A stretch of 64,000 nt of DNA from Phenylobacterium sp. (GTDB lineage Bacteria > Pseudomonadota > Alphaproteobacteria > Caulobacterales > Caulobacteraceae), in NCBI GenBank assembly GCA_018001015.1, contig JAGNIV010000013.1, positions 1 through 64,000 on the forward strand. The letters are read 5' to 3'. The position numbers and the translations under genes are program-made. The notes below the pieces were generated by a model that saw only the letters and a program-made list of their open reading frames with translations, ran no database searches and was not told where the DNA came from. This document shows positions 41,992 through 50,360 of the stretch, one piece after another. Within the stretch, counting starts at the first letter, position 1. The number at the start of each line of letters is the position of its first letter.

Positions 41992-43055
41992 CAGTAGATC
42001 CGGGGCGAGGCGCCGACCGCCACGGGCCCGAGCGTCATGCGGCCGGCCTGGAAGGTCAGGGTCGCGCGGGCCACGTCGCTGCTGTCCTGCCGGGCGGCGG
42101 CCACGGCGGCGGCGGCCAGCGCCGTCTCCGGCGGCAGGGTTCCCGTCGCGGCCATGGCGGCCAGGGCGCGCGGCGCCTGGCGCAGGGTGACGTCCATGGA
42201 CCCCACCAGCCGGCCGTCATAGCCGACGCCCAGTTGTCCGCTCTGGGCGCCGATCAGGGCGTCGCCGGCGGTGACGCCCGCCTGCCGCACCTGGATCAGG
42301 CCGCCGCTGTTGCTCCAGGCCCGGACGGCGGCGGGCCAGGTCTGGCCCTTGAAGCCGCTCGCCTTGGTGACGAGGCTATCCCAGACGATGGAGACCGGCT
42401 TGTCCCCGGCCAGCTGGGCGAACAGGCCGCTGAGCTGGGCCTTGCCGTTATCGACCTTGAACAGGACCGCGCCCTGGTCGTCGGGACCGGGCCGCAGGTG
42501 CAGCTCCACCTTTTCGGCGGCCGAGAGGCCAAAGGGCTGGGCCCCGGCGCCAGCGGCGAAGGTCAGCTTGCGGCCCTCGAAAGAGAAGGCGGGCGGCCGC
42601 TTGTCGAGACCGCTGAGGCTGGCGCGCAGCAGTTCGCCGCGCACCTCCACCGGACCGCCGACGGGCCGGGTCAGGGTCAGGCCCTGGGGCGCCGCCGAGA
42701 TCCAGTGACCCAGGGAATACAGGAAGGCCTCGGCCTCCAGCCGGGGCGCGGCGACGGCCCAGCCGCCGGGTTCGCGGATACGGGCGTCGGTCAGCACCAC
42801 ATCGAGACGGAAGGGATAGCCCCCCAGCGTGCGGTCCTTCCAGGAGATCTCGTAGCCGGCCGATCGCAGCTCGGTGACGGCGGCGTCCATCCGGGTGGCG
42901 GCCTGGCCGCGCACCTGCAGCCACAGGGCCGTCCATCCCGCCGCGGCGAGCAGCAGGACGACGAACGGCGCATAGAGCCAGAACCTTCGCGGTTTGCGGG
43001 CGGGTTCCGGATCGGGCACAGGGGGAGCTTCGGGGGTCTTGGAACGGCGGGCCAT
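41991..43055 (-). CDS. DUF2125 membrane-anchored protein
   Basis: A 354-residue protein with a Pro-rich cytoplasmic N-terminus, one membrane helix at about 26-47 (LYAPFVVLLLAAAGWTALWL) and a large periplasmic beta-rich domain of the DUF2125 (PF09898) type (GYEISWKDRTLGGYPFRLDV). Function unknown; the family is common in alphaproteobacteria. Its ATG at 43055 overlaps the divergent ChaC start codon inside a single CATG. Confidence 0.85.
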   Translation of the reverse strand: MARRSKTPEAPPVPDPEPARKPRRFWLYAPFVVLLLAAAGWTALWLQVRGQAATRMDAAVTELRSAGYEISWKDRTLGGYPFRLDVVLTDARIREPGGWAVAAPRLEAEAFLYSLGHWISAAPQGLTLTRPVGGPVEVRGELLRASLSGLDKRPPAFSFEGRKLTFAAGAGAQPFGLSAAEKVELHLRPGPDDQGAVLFKVDNGKAQLSGLFAQLAGDKPVSIVWDSLVTKASGFKGQTWPAAVRAWSNSGGLIQVRQAGVTAGDALIGAQSGQLGVGYDGRLVGSMDVTLRQAPRALAAMAATGTLPPETALAAAAVAAARQDSSDVARATLTFQAGRMTLGPVAVGASPRIY

Positions 43056-43587
43056 GTCTGTTGAGCGCTGGGTTTTCGGTTACGGGTCGTTGATGTGGCG
43101 GCCTGGCTTCGCATACGTCGAACGCCAGAGCGCCACCCTACATGGCCGCCGCCGCGCCTTCTGCATCTATTCCGTCCACCACCGTGGCACCTATGAACGC
43201 CCGGGACTGGTCTTGGGTTTGGCGCCCGGCGGCGCGGTGCGCGGCGCCGCCTACCGGGTGGCGGAAAGCGACTGGGCCGAAACCTACGCCTATCTGCGCG
43301 AACGCGAGCAGCCCACCGAGACCTATGTGGAGAGCAGCGCCCACGTCCGCCTGGGGGACGGTCGCCGGGTCGAGACCCTGGTCTTCCTGTCCGACACCGG
43401 CCATCCGCAATGGGCCGGTGCGCTCAGCCTGGAGCGCCAGGCGCAATTGATCGCCGGGGCCACCGGCCTGTCAGGCAAGAACGTCGACTACCTGCGCGAC
43501 CTGGTGGAGCACCTGCGGGCCGAGGGCGTCCACGACGTGGTCATGGCGCGATTGCTGGGGCTGGTGGAGCAGAGAGAGCTGGGCTGA
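43054..43587 (+). CDS. ChaC-type gamma-glutamylcyclotransferase
   Basis: A 177-residue protein. The N-terminal WVFGYGSLMWRPGF is the signature of the ChaC/GGCT fold, and the catalytic Glu is expected in AYLREREQ-P-TETYV. ChaC enzymes cleave glutathione to 5-oxoproline and Cys-Gly. ATG 43054 is used and leaves only two bases shared with the divergent DUF2125 start. The neighbouring ggt remnant concerns the same substrate. Confidence 0.88.
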   Translation: MSVERWVFGYGSLMWRPGFAYVERQSATLHGRRRAFCIYSVHHRGTYERPGLVLGLAPGGAVRGAAYRVAESDWAETYAYLREREQPTETYVESSAHVRLGDGRRVETLVFLSDTGHPQWAGALSLERQAQLIAGATGLSGKNVDYLRDLVEHLRAEGVHDVVMARLLGLVEQRELG

Positions 43588-43597
43588 CACCCTGATT

Positions 43598-43769
43598 CCT
43601 TCTCCCCCTGCGGAGCAGGGTTGGATGAGGGTCTCACCAGCCTATCCAGATAACCCCTCCCGTCATCCCGGCCGTAGCGAAGCGGAGAGCCGGGACCTAG
43701 GGGCAACTGCACTGCACAGGCCCCTGGGTCCCGGCTCTGCGGCCCTCACGGGCCTTGACCGGGATGACG
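43598..43769. repeat. composite intergenic repeat, copy B
   Basis: Two modules: 43598-43660 (ccttctcccc..., hairpin ctgc/gcag, ggatgagg, ctatccag) and 43661-43769 (cgtcatcccgg...ccgggatgacg palindrome). The same order occurs at 44610-44814. It fills the gap between chaC and the convergent plsC gene. Confidence 0.8.
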
Positions 43770-43843
43770 TGTATTTTGCTTCAGAGCGGAGCACGCCCCT
43801 CGGCGTCAGCTTCGCCGCAACCCCGCACGCGAAGAGAAACAGC

Positions 43844-44584
43844 CTATGCCGCGACCGGCGGCCGGTACGCCGGATCCTCGGCGAGCAGCGTCTCGGTGGC
43901 GGTCTCAATCCGCTCCTCCAGGGTGCGCATGAACTCGCCCCGCTTCAGGCCCGGTGGGATCGGCTCCAGATATTCAAACACGATGACGCCCGGCGTCAGG
44001 TTGAAGCCCTTGCGCGACCAGTGGACCCCGGCGTTGGTGGCCATCGGATAGACCGGCAGATCCAGCTCGCGGTAGAGGGCCGCGATGCCGGGCTTGTAGT
44101 CGCCGGGCGCGCCGGGTTCGCCACGAGTGCCCTCCGGGAAGATCACCAGCTGGCGCGGAATCTTGAAGCGGTCCTTGGCGTCGCGGACCAGCTTGCGCAG
44201 CGCGGTGGAATGCCCCGCGCGGTCAACACTGATCATCGTGGCCTTCATCGCGAACCAGCCGAAGAAGGGGATCATCAACAGCTCCTTCTTGGTGACGAAA
44301 CAGGCGTCCGGCAGCAGCGAGAACTGCGAGAAGACGTCGAACATCGACTGGTGCTTGGGGGCCACCAGGGCCGCCGTGGTGGGCATGTATTCGCGTCCGC
44401 GCACCTCGACCTCGATCCCGGCGATCACCTTCAGCAGCAAACGGATGCCCCGGCTCCACAGGCCGAAGGTCGCCGCCGTCCAGCTGCGCGGCGCGATGAG
44501 CATCGGGGTGAGGATCACCAGGGAGACGAAGACCGACCAGGCGTAGAACACCACGGCGAAGGTCAGGGAGCGAAGCTTCTGCAA
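43844..44584 (-). CDS. plsC: 1-acyl-sn-glycerol-3-phosphate acyltransferase (PlsC-like)
   Basis: A 246-residue membrane-bound acyltransferase. The catalytic H-x4-D is in APKHQSMFDVF and the substrate-binding motif is FPEGTRGEP. One or two N-terminal helices (FAVVFYAWSVFVSLVILTPML) anchor it. It transfers an acyl chain to lysophosphatidic acid in phospholipid synthesis. Same orientation as ydcF, ftsX and ftsE, but separated from ydcF by a ~200-bp composite repeat, and followed by a second copy. Confidence 0.88.
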   Translation of the reverse strand: MQKLRSLTFAVVFYAWSVFVSLVILTPMLIAPRSWTAATFGLWSRGIRLLLKVIAGIEVEVRGREYMPTTAALVAPKHQSMFDVFSQFSLLPDACFVTKKELLMIPFFGWFAMKATMISVDRAGHSTALRKLVRDAKDRFKIPRQLVIFPEGTRGEPGAPGDYKPGIAALYRELDLPVYPMATNAGVHWSRKGFNLTPGVIVFEYLEPIPPGLKRGEFMRTLEERIETATETLLAEDPAYRPPVAA

Positions 44585-44609
44585 GGTCAGGCCCTTCGGA
44601 AATGAGAAT

Positions 44610-44814
44610 CCTTCTCGCCTTGCGGGAGAAGGTGGCCGGTCAGCGACCGGTCGGATGAGGGGTCGATACCCTTATCCAGCAAACCAACCGCGTCATCCCG
44701 GCCGCAGCGAAGCGGAGAGCCGGGACCGCGTAGCGGCGGCGCGAAGCAGCCACCCTGGAGCCCAGCCCCGTCACCTGGGTCCCGGGTCTCCCCTGCGGGT
44801 CGCCCGGGATGATG
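44610..44814. repeat. composite intergenic repeat, copy C
   Basis: The same two-module arrangement as copy B: 44610-44690 (ccttctcgcc hairpin, ggtcagcgacc dyad, ggatgagg, ttatccag) then 44691-44814 (cgtcatcccggcc...cccgggatgatg). It lies between ydcF and plsC. Open frames across it are not genes. Confidence 0.8.
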
Positions 44815-44843
44815 GATGTTGTCTTGGGAATGCGGCGCGACCC

Positions 44844-45437
44844 TCATTCCTTCGGCCCAAGCTTCCGCACCGCCTCGCGGCCGAGGATCGCCAGATACTT
44901 GGAATATTCCACGACCATCAGGCGGGCGCCGCCGCTGGTGCGCCACCAGCGCTTGGCGTTCACGATCCTTGTCGCCACCGGATAGGGCCGCAGGTCGACG
45001 TCGGGCATGGTGGCCCGCAGCTCCAGCATGGCGCGGGGCATGTGATAGTCGGCGGTGACCACGATCAGGCTCTTGTAGCGCAGGTTCCGGGCCCAGTCGG
45101 CGGTCTCGCGCGCATTGCCCACCGTGTCGGCGGCGGTGAAGTCCAGGTCCACGCAGCAGTCATAGAGCCGGCGGACCGCCTTGCTCACTGTGCGGATGTC
45201 CTCGCGGCTGGCCTCGGGATTGACCCCGGACACCAGCATCCGCTGGGCCTTGCCATCCTCCAGCAGGTTCACGGCGGCCGCCAGGCGCTCGTTGGAGCCG
45301 GCGCCGGTAAGGGCCACGATGCCGTCGGCGCGGGCGGGCTCGGCGACCGGGGTGGAGGTTTCGATGCGGGCGGTGAAGGAGAGCAGGCCAGCCGTCCAGA
45401 TCAGGGCGGCCACCAGGAGGGCGACGAGGCTTCTCAT
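44844..45437 (-). CDS. YdcF/DUF218 family membrane protein
   Basis: A 197-residue protein with an N-terminal membrane helix (LVALLVAALIWTAGLLSF) and a DUF218 domain (ADGIVALTGAG, LVSGVNPEASRED, VVTADYHMPRAMLE). Members such as SanA and ElyC affect the cell envelope. It overlaps ftsX by 4 bp (ATGA) and so belongs to the ftsEX transcription unit. Confidence 0.85.
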   Translation of the reverse strand: MRSLVALLVAALIWTAGLLSFTARIETSTPVAEPARADGIVALTGAGSNERLAAAVNLLEDGKAQRMLVSGVNPEASREDIRTVSKAVRRLYDCCVDLDFTAADTVGNARETADWARNLRYKSLIVVTADYHMPRAMLELRATMPDVDLRPYPVATRIVNAKRWWRTSGGARLMVVEYSKYLAILGREAVRKLGPKE

Positions 45438-46324
45438 GTCATCTTCGCGATCAGGGCCTGGGCGGTGAGGCGCGCGGCCACGGCGGCCACCAGACCCGCC
45501 GCCACGGGGCAGGGCAGGACGGCCAGCAGATCGGTCCAGACGATGGGCAGCACCGGGGTCAAGCCTTGTCCCCCTCCCATGAGGCGCAGTATCGCCCCCA
45601 TGATCGCCGCACCGCCCGCCCCGAACAAGCCCGCCAGCGCGGCCATGCGCGCAAAGCGCATCTGGAACAGGCGGGCGATGAAGTCGTTCTCGGCCCCGGC
45701 CAGGTGCAGCACCTCCACCACCTCGTGGCGCGCGGTGAGGCCCGCGCGGGTGGCGAAGGCCACCACGGCCCCCGCCGCCGCGGCGATCAGGGCGAAGACC
45801 GCCACCCCGACCCAGCGGGCGAAACCGGCGGCGCGCTGAATGTCCTTCAGCCAGATGGAGTGATCATCGACCACGGCGTCCAGGCCCTGGGCCTTTAGCG
45901 CCTTGTCCAGGCTCTGGGGCGTGGCCGGCGCCTTGGGATCGAGGTCCACGGCCACCAGGCGCGGCACCGGCAGGTCGTCCAGGTCGGCGATGTCGCCAAG
46001 CCAGGGGGCGATCAGCGCCTCGGCCTTCTCCTTCTCCAGGGCGCGGACCTCGCCGACGCCGGGCAGGCCGGAAAGCGCCTCGGCGGCGCGGGCGGCGGCG
46101 CTGTCGGGGGTCTCGGCGCCCTTGGCCCGCACGATCACCGTGGCCTGGCCGGTGAGCTGGTCGCTCCAGCCCCGGGCGGCGCGGTCGGTGGCCAGCACGG
46201 TCAGGGCCGTCAGGCAGGCCAGGAAACAGAGGGTGGCCACCACGAAGATCAGCGAGCCGTCGCGGGCGTCGGCCTCGGGCAGGAAGGCGGCGGGCTTCCA
46301 GCGGCCGGGATCGAAGTCGCTCAT
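45434..46324 (-). CDS. ftsX: cell division ABC transporter permease FtsX
   Basis: A 296-residue FtsX: short cytoplasmic N-terminus, TM1 (LIFVVATLCFLACLTALTVL), an extracytoplasmic domain of about 130 residues, then three C-terminal helices with the permease loop RHEVVEVLHLAGAENDFIARLFQ. It works with FtsE to relay division signals to cell-wall hydrolases. It overlaps ftsE by 4 bp. Confidence 0.9.
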   Translation of the reverse strand: MSDFDPGRWKPAAFLPEADARDGSLIFVVATLCFLACLTALTVLATDRAARGWSDQLTGQATVIVRAKGAETPDSAAARAAEALSGLPGVGEVRALEKEKAEALIAPWLGDIADLDDLPVPRLVAVDLDPKAPATPQSLDKALKAQGLDAVVDDHSIWLKDIQRAAGFARWVGVAVFALIAAAAGAVVAFATRAGLTARHEVVEVLHLAGAENDFIARLFQMRFARMAALAGLFGAGGAAIMGAILRLMGGGQGLTPVLPIVWTDLLAVLPCPVAAGLVAAVAARLTAQALIAKMT

Positions 46325-47046
46325 CCGCCGCCCCCCACGGGACCCAGCTGGGTCAGCCGGCCCTCCTCCAGGTGCAGCACCGGCTTGCCCGAGCGGGCCA
46401 CCAGGTCCTGGTCGTGGGTGGCGATCAGCACGGTGGTGCCCAGGCGGTTCAGCTCCACGAACAGGCGCAGGATGCGCAGGCCCATCTCGTGGTCGACATT
46501 TCCGGTGGGCTCGTCGGCCAAGAGGATGTCGGGCCGGTTGACCACGGCCCGCGCGATGGCCAGCCGCTGCTTCTCGCCGCCCGCCAGGGTGGCCGGCATG
46601 GCGTGCATCCGGCTGCGCAGCCCCACCCAGGCCAGCAGCTCGGCCACGTCCTGGCGATAGCTGTCGGGCTTGCGGCCGGCGATGCGCAGGGGCAGGGCCA
46701 CATTATCGAAGGCGCTCATGTGGTCCAGCAGGCGAAATTCCTGGAACACCACCCCGATCCGCCGGCGCAGCATCGGCTGCTCCTTCACCGGCACGGCCGA
46801 CACGTTCTGACCAAACAGGTGTATCAGGCCCTTGGAGGGCTTGGCGGCCAGATAGATCAGTTTCAGCAGCGAGCTCTTGCCGGCGCCCGACGCCCCGGTG
46901 AGGAAGTGGAAGGAGCCCGGAGCCAGGGAAAAGTTGAGGTCTTTCAAGGTCTCGGGCGCTCGGCCATAGCGCATCGACACGTCGTCGAAGGCCAGGACGG
47001 CGCCCTCGGCGTCAAGCGCCCCCTCATCATGCGGCTGTCTGAGCAT
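46321..47046 (-). CDS. ftsE: cell division ATP-binding protein FtsE
   Basis: A 241-residue ABC ATPase. Walker A is TGASGAGKSSLLKL, the Q-loop is VFQEFRLLDHM, the signature is LAGGEKQRLAIARAV (LSGG variant), Walker B is ILLADEPTGNVD and the H-loop is ATHDQDL. Length is normal for FtsE plus a ~15-residue N-terminal extension (LRQPHDEGALDAEG). First gene of ftsE-ftsX-ydcF. Confidence 0.92.
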   Translation of the reverse strand: MLRQPHDEGALDAEGAVLAFDDVSMRYGRAPETLKDLNFSLAPGSFHFLTGASGAGKSSLLKLIYLAAKPSKGLIHLFGQNVSAVPVKEQPMLRRRIGVVFQEFRLLDHMSAFDNVALPLRIAGRKPDSYRQDVAELLAWVGLRSRMHAMPATLAGGEKQRLAIARAVVNRPDILLADEPTGNVDHEMGLRILRLFVELNRLGTTVLIATHDQDLVARSGKPVLHLEEGRLTQLGPVGGGG

Positions 47047-47350
47047 CGGCCTTCCCGGCTATCCTAAGCCCGCTCGATGCGCCAGCAGAACCCGTTCGGA
47101 GGCGGCCGGGGCCCTGCGGCCCCAGGGTCAAGCTTGTGGCGCCGCTCGCCTGACGGGCGAATCTCCTGCCCGGACGATACGCCGCTGCCAGGGATTTGGG
47201 TTTTGGCAAGGCCCGCATGTTAGGAATCGCGGTAACAGTTCGCGCTGGATTCGGTGCGGGTCCGGAGGGCGAACCTCCAGACCCGCTGACCGCGCCAGGG
47301 CGGCGACGCTCCAGAACAACAGCCCAGGTTACGAGACCCCTTCCGCTGTC
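47047..47350. promoter_or_regulatory. divergent intergenic region, three GANTC sites
   Basis: This 304-bp gap separates ftsE (minus) from the DUF3426 gene (plus) and contains no gene. GANTC CcrM sites lie at 47159-47163 (GAATC), 47224-47228 (GAATC) and 47248-47252 (GATTC), close together for such GC-rich DNA. A G/C dyad (ggggccctgcggcccc) lies near 47109-47124. Cell-cycle control of ftsEX is a possibility. Confidence 0.45.
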
Positions 47351-48238
47351 ATGATCCTGACCTGTCCAGAGTGCGCCACCAGCTATTTCGTGGACGATCG
47401 CAAGATCGCCCCGGAGGGCCGTGCGGTGAAGTGCGCCTCCTGCGGTCATCGCTGGACGGCCCATCCCGAGGCGACGCTGGAACTGGACGTCTCGGCCGAG
47501 GAAGGCGCGGTCGCGCGCGAGCCCTTCGAACCCGAGGTCGAGGAACCGGCCGCGCTCAGCGACCTGCCGGGCGCCGAGCTGCCCAAGGTGATCCGCGCCA
47601 AGGTGGAGACCACCCGCAAGGTGCGCGAGGCCGCGACCCACGGCATCGTCTGGGCCGGCATGGCGGCGACGATCGCCATCGTCGTCGGCCTGGCCGTGGT
47701 CTTCCGGGTCGATGTGGTGAAGATCATGCCGGGCTCGGCCAAGGCCTACGCCCTGGCCGGCCTGCCGGTGAACACGCTGGGTCTGGTGATCGAAGGCTCA
47801 CGGGCCGAACCCGCCCTGCAGGATGGCCACGCCGCGCTCTCCATCTCCGGCATGATCCGCAACGTCGAAGACCACGCCATCGTCACCCCGCCCCTGAAGA
47901 TCGAACTGCTGGACAAGGCCGGCAAGACCATCGTCACCAAGGTCGCCCGGCCCGCCGATCCGGTGGTCCCGCCCGGCGAGACCCGGCACTTCGCCCTGGC
48001 CATCCTCGACCCGCCGACCACGGCCCACGACCTGCAGATCTCCTTCGCGCCCGACACCGCCAGGTCCAAGGGCAAGAAGATGCACGCCAAGGCGCCCATA
48101 GACGCCCACCCGGCGCCGGAACATTCCCTGCGCGGCGCGGCCGAACCCGACGTGCCGGAAGCCGCCCACGCCCCCGCGCCGGTGGAGGCCAAGCCGCTGT
48201 CCTCTGACAGTCCCTACGCCCTGGAGCCCCATGGCTGA
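47351..48238 (+). CDS. MJ0042 zinc-ribbon / DUF3426 membrane protein
   Basis: A 295-residue protein with an N-terminal zinc ribbon (C5-x2-C8 ... C28-x2-C31), an acidic linker, one membrane helix at about 98-118 (VWAGMAATIAIVVGLAVVF) and a periplasmic DUF3426 domain (FxxQxx-type beta sandwich: LSISGMIRNVEDHAI). This layout is common in proteobacteria; the function is unknown. The last ~50 residues are Pro/Ala-rich. It overlaps the phosphoribosyltransferase gene by 8 bp. Confidence 0.85.
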   Translation: MILTCPECATSYFVDDRKIAPEGRAVKCASCGHRWTAHPEATLELDVSAEEGAVAREPFEPEVEEPAALSDLPGAELPKVIRAKVETTRKVREAATHGIVWAGMAATIAIVVGLAVVFRVDVVKIMPGSAKAYALAGLPVNTLGLVIEGSRAEPALQDGHAALSISGMIRNVEDHAIVTPPLKIELLDKAGKTIVTKVARPADPVVPPGETRHFALAILDPPTTAHDLQISFAPDTARSKGKKMHAKAPIDAHPAPEHSLRGAAEPDVPEAAHAPAPVEAKPLSSDSPYALEPHG

Positions 48239-48752
48239 TCCCGTCGTCCTGCTGTCCGAAGCCGAGGTCGCCGCCCGCGTCGCGGCCCTGGCCGCCGAGA
48301 TCGCCCCCCGGATCGACGACGACACCGTGGCGGTCTGCCTGCTGACCGGCGGCCTGTGGTTCGCCTCCGACCTGACGCGGGCCCTGTCGCGGCTGGGCCG
48401 GCACGTCCGCTTCGACGCCCTTTGGCTGGCCTCCTATGGCGACGAACGGGCCAGCCTGGGCCGTTGCGAGGTCCGCGCCGATCTGCAGCGCCCCTTGTCT
48501 GGCCGCACCGCCCTGATCATCGACGACGTCATCGACACTGGCCTGTCGCTCTCCGAAGCCAGCCGCCTGGTCGGTGACGCCGGGGCGGCGCGGACCTTCA
48601 CCGCCGTCTTCGCCTCCAAGCCCTGGCCCACCCCGCGCGCCATCGTCCCGGACTTCGTCGCCTGGGAGGCGCCGGCCCGCTACCTGGTGGGCTACGGCAT
48701 GGACGCCGCCGGCGCCCTGCGCGGCCTGCCGTACATCGGCGCGCTGGACTAG
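48231..48752 (+). CDS. phosphoribosyltransferase, hypoxanthine-type
   Basis: A 173-residue type I PRTase. The PRPP-binding loop is ALIIDDVIDTGLSL (about residues 92-105), preceded by LTGGLWFASDLTRAL (PPi loop) and followed by YLVGYGMD near the C-terminus, as in hypoxanthine phosphoribosyltransferases. Probable purine salvage enzyme. Cotranscribed with the DUF3426 gene (8-bp overlap). It is convergent with lysA; a GC-rich dyad at 48771-48787 lies between them. Confidence 0.85.
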   Translation: MADPVVLLSEAEVAARVAALAAEIAPRIDDDTVAVCLLTGGLWFASDLTRALSRLGRHVRFDALWLASYGDERASLGRCEVRADLQRPLSGRTALIIDDVIDTGLSLSEASRLVGDAGAARTFTAVFASKPWPTPRAIVPDFVAWEAPARYLVGYGMDAAGALRGLPYIGALD

Positions 48753-48810
48753 TTAGGGATCCGAACTTGTTTCCGGGGCCCCGGGAACCACTTCATAGGG
48801 CGCCCAAAGG

Positions 48811-50079
48811 TCACAGCCAGTCCGGCATGGCCTCCCGGGCCAGCATGTCCTCATAGGTCGGCCGGGGCCGGATCACCGCGAACCGGTCGCCGTTCACCAG
48901 CACCTCGGGGACCAGCAGACGGCTGTTGTACTCGCTCGACATCACCGCCCCGTAGGCGCCGGCGCTCATGAAGGCCACCAGGTCTCCGGCCTCCAGGCGC
49001 GGCAGGTCGCGATCGCGGGTGAAGGTGTCGCCGGTCTCGCAGATCGGGCCCACCACGTCATAGGTGACGGGGTCGCCGGCGCGCGGCTTCACCGGCCGGA
49101 TGTCGTGATAGGCGTCGTACATGGCCGGGCGGATCAGGTCGTTCATGGCCGCGTCCAGCACCGCGAACTTCTTGCCCTCGGGGCGCTCATGGATGTGCTG
49201 CACGGTGGACAGCAGGACGCCGGCGTTGGCGCTGATCATTCGGCCGGGCTCGAAGGCGAACTGGACGTCCAGACCCTTCATGGTGCGCGCGATCATGGCC
49301 GCGTAGTCGGCGGGCGTGGCCGGGGTCGGCATGTTGAAATAGGGCACGCCCAGGCCGCCGCCCAGGTCCAGCCGCTCGACAGCCAAGCCCTCGCCCCGCA
49401 GGCGCTCCACCAGGCCGCGCATCTTGACGAAGGCCTCCTCCAGCGGGGCGAGATGGGTGATCTGGCTGCCGATATGGCAGGTGACGCCCACGGGCTTCAG
49501 GCCGGCATTGTTGGCGGCCTGGGCGTAGAGCCGCTCGGCTTCCGAGAAGGAGACGCCGAACTTGTTGTCGGACTTGCCGGTGGAGATCTTGGCGTGGCCG
49601 CCGGCCGAGACGTCGGGGTTTACGCGAATGGCGATGGTCGCCCGGGTCCCCAGCGACTGGGCGACCTTCGAAGCCATGTGCATCTCGGGCTCGGACTCGA
49701 CATTGATCTCGCCGATCCCGTTCTTCAGGGCGAAGGCGATCTCGGCCTCGCTCTTGCCGACGCCGGAGAACACGATGCGCTCGCCGGGAATTCCGGCGGC
49801 CAGGGCCCGGCGAATTTCGCCCTCCGACACCGTATCGGCGCCGGCGCCCAGGTTACCCAGGGTGCGTAGCACCGCGACATTGGAGTTGGACTTCACCGCG
49901 AACGCGATCAGCGGATCGCCTAGGCCCTCATTGACCAGGGCGTCGCGCAGCACGGTGTAGTGCCGCTCAAGGGTGGCGGTGGAATAGACATAGACCGGCG
50001 TGCCGACGGCTTGCGCGATCGCGGTCAGGCCGACCTCCTCGCAGGCGAGCTCGCCCCCCGAAAGCTCGAAGTGGTTCAT
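48811..50079 (-). CDS. lysA: diaminopimelate decarboxylase
   Basis: A 422-residue group IV PLP decarboxylase that makes lysine from meso-DAP. The PLP Lys is in AFAVKSNSN, followed by SEGEIRRAL, CHIGSQITH, LDLGGGLGVPY, FEPGRMISANAG and the CETGD active-site Cys from the partner subunit. Its ATG overlaps the lptM stop by 4 bp. Third gene of argH-lptM-lysA. Confidence 0.95.
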   Translation of the reverse strand: MNHFELSGGELACEEVGLTAIAQAVGTPVYVYSTATLERHYTVLRDALVNEGLGDPLIAFAVKSNSNVAVLRTLGNLGAGADTVSEGEIRRALAAGIPGERIVFSGVGKSEAEIAFALKNGIGEINVESEPEMHMASKVAQSLGTRATIAIRVNPDVSAGGHAKISTGKSDNKFGVSFSEAERLYAQAANNAGLKPVGVTCHIGSQITHLAPLEEAFVKMRGLVERLRGEGLAVERLDLGGGLGVPYFNMPTPATPADYAAMIARTMKGLDVQFAFEPGRMISANAGVLLSTVQHIHERPEGKKFAVLDAAMNDLIRPAMYDAYHDIRPVKPRAGDPVTYDVVGPICETGDTFTRDRDLPRLEAGDLVAFMSAGAYGAVMSSEYNSRLLVPEVLVNGDRFAVIRPRPTYEDMLAREAMPDWL

Positions 50080-50360
50080 CGCGGACGGGCGTAGGGGTCG
50101 TTCAGCGCCCCCTGCGGGCCGCTGGCCATCGGGTCGTTGGTGCTCTCGATCGGCGCGGACCGCTGGGGCGACGGATCGGAATTGGTGTCGCGCGGATCGA
50201 TGGTGCGGATCGAGCGCGCGGGCTTTGCGCCGGCGTCGGCGTTCGAGCGGGCCTGTCCGATGGGGCCGGGGCGTTCCAGCTCGCCCATCTTGCCGCAGCC
50301 CGACAGGACAGTGGAGGAGAGGGCAAGCGCGCCGATCAGCGCGAGGGGGCGAAGGGTCAT
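50076..50360 (-). CDS. lptM: small lipoprotein, LptM/YifL-like
   Basis: A 94-residue lipoprotein. ATG 50360 overlaps the argH stop (ATGA) and opens the signal peptide [20 protein letters not shown] with lipobox L-S-G-C. The mature start [10 protein letters not shown] resembles the CGxKGPL-x-P of LptM, which assists LptD maturation in E. coli. The rest is disordered. Position immediately before lysA is typical for this family. Confidence 0.75.
   Translation of the reverse strand: MTLRPLALIGALALSSTVLSGCGKMGELERPGPIGQARSNADAGAKPARSIRTIDPRDTNSDPSPQRSAPIESTNDPMASGPQGALNDPYARPR

Noticed and set aside
44587-44946. A 120-codon minus-strand frame between ydcF and plsC
   Set aside because: It is read almost entirely through the composite repeat and overlaps the end of ydcF in another frame.
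48771-48787. GC-rich dyad between the phosphoribosyltransferase gene and lysA as a bidirectional terminator
   Set aside because: The palindrome has essentially no loop and no T-tract in either direction, so terminator function is not supported.
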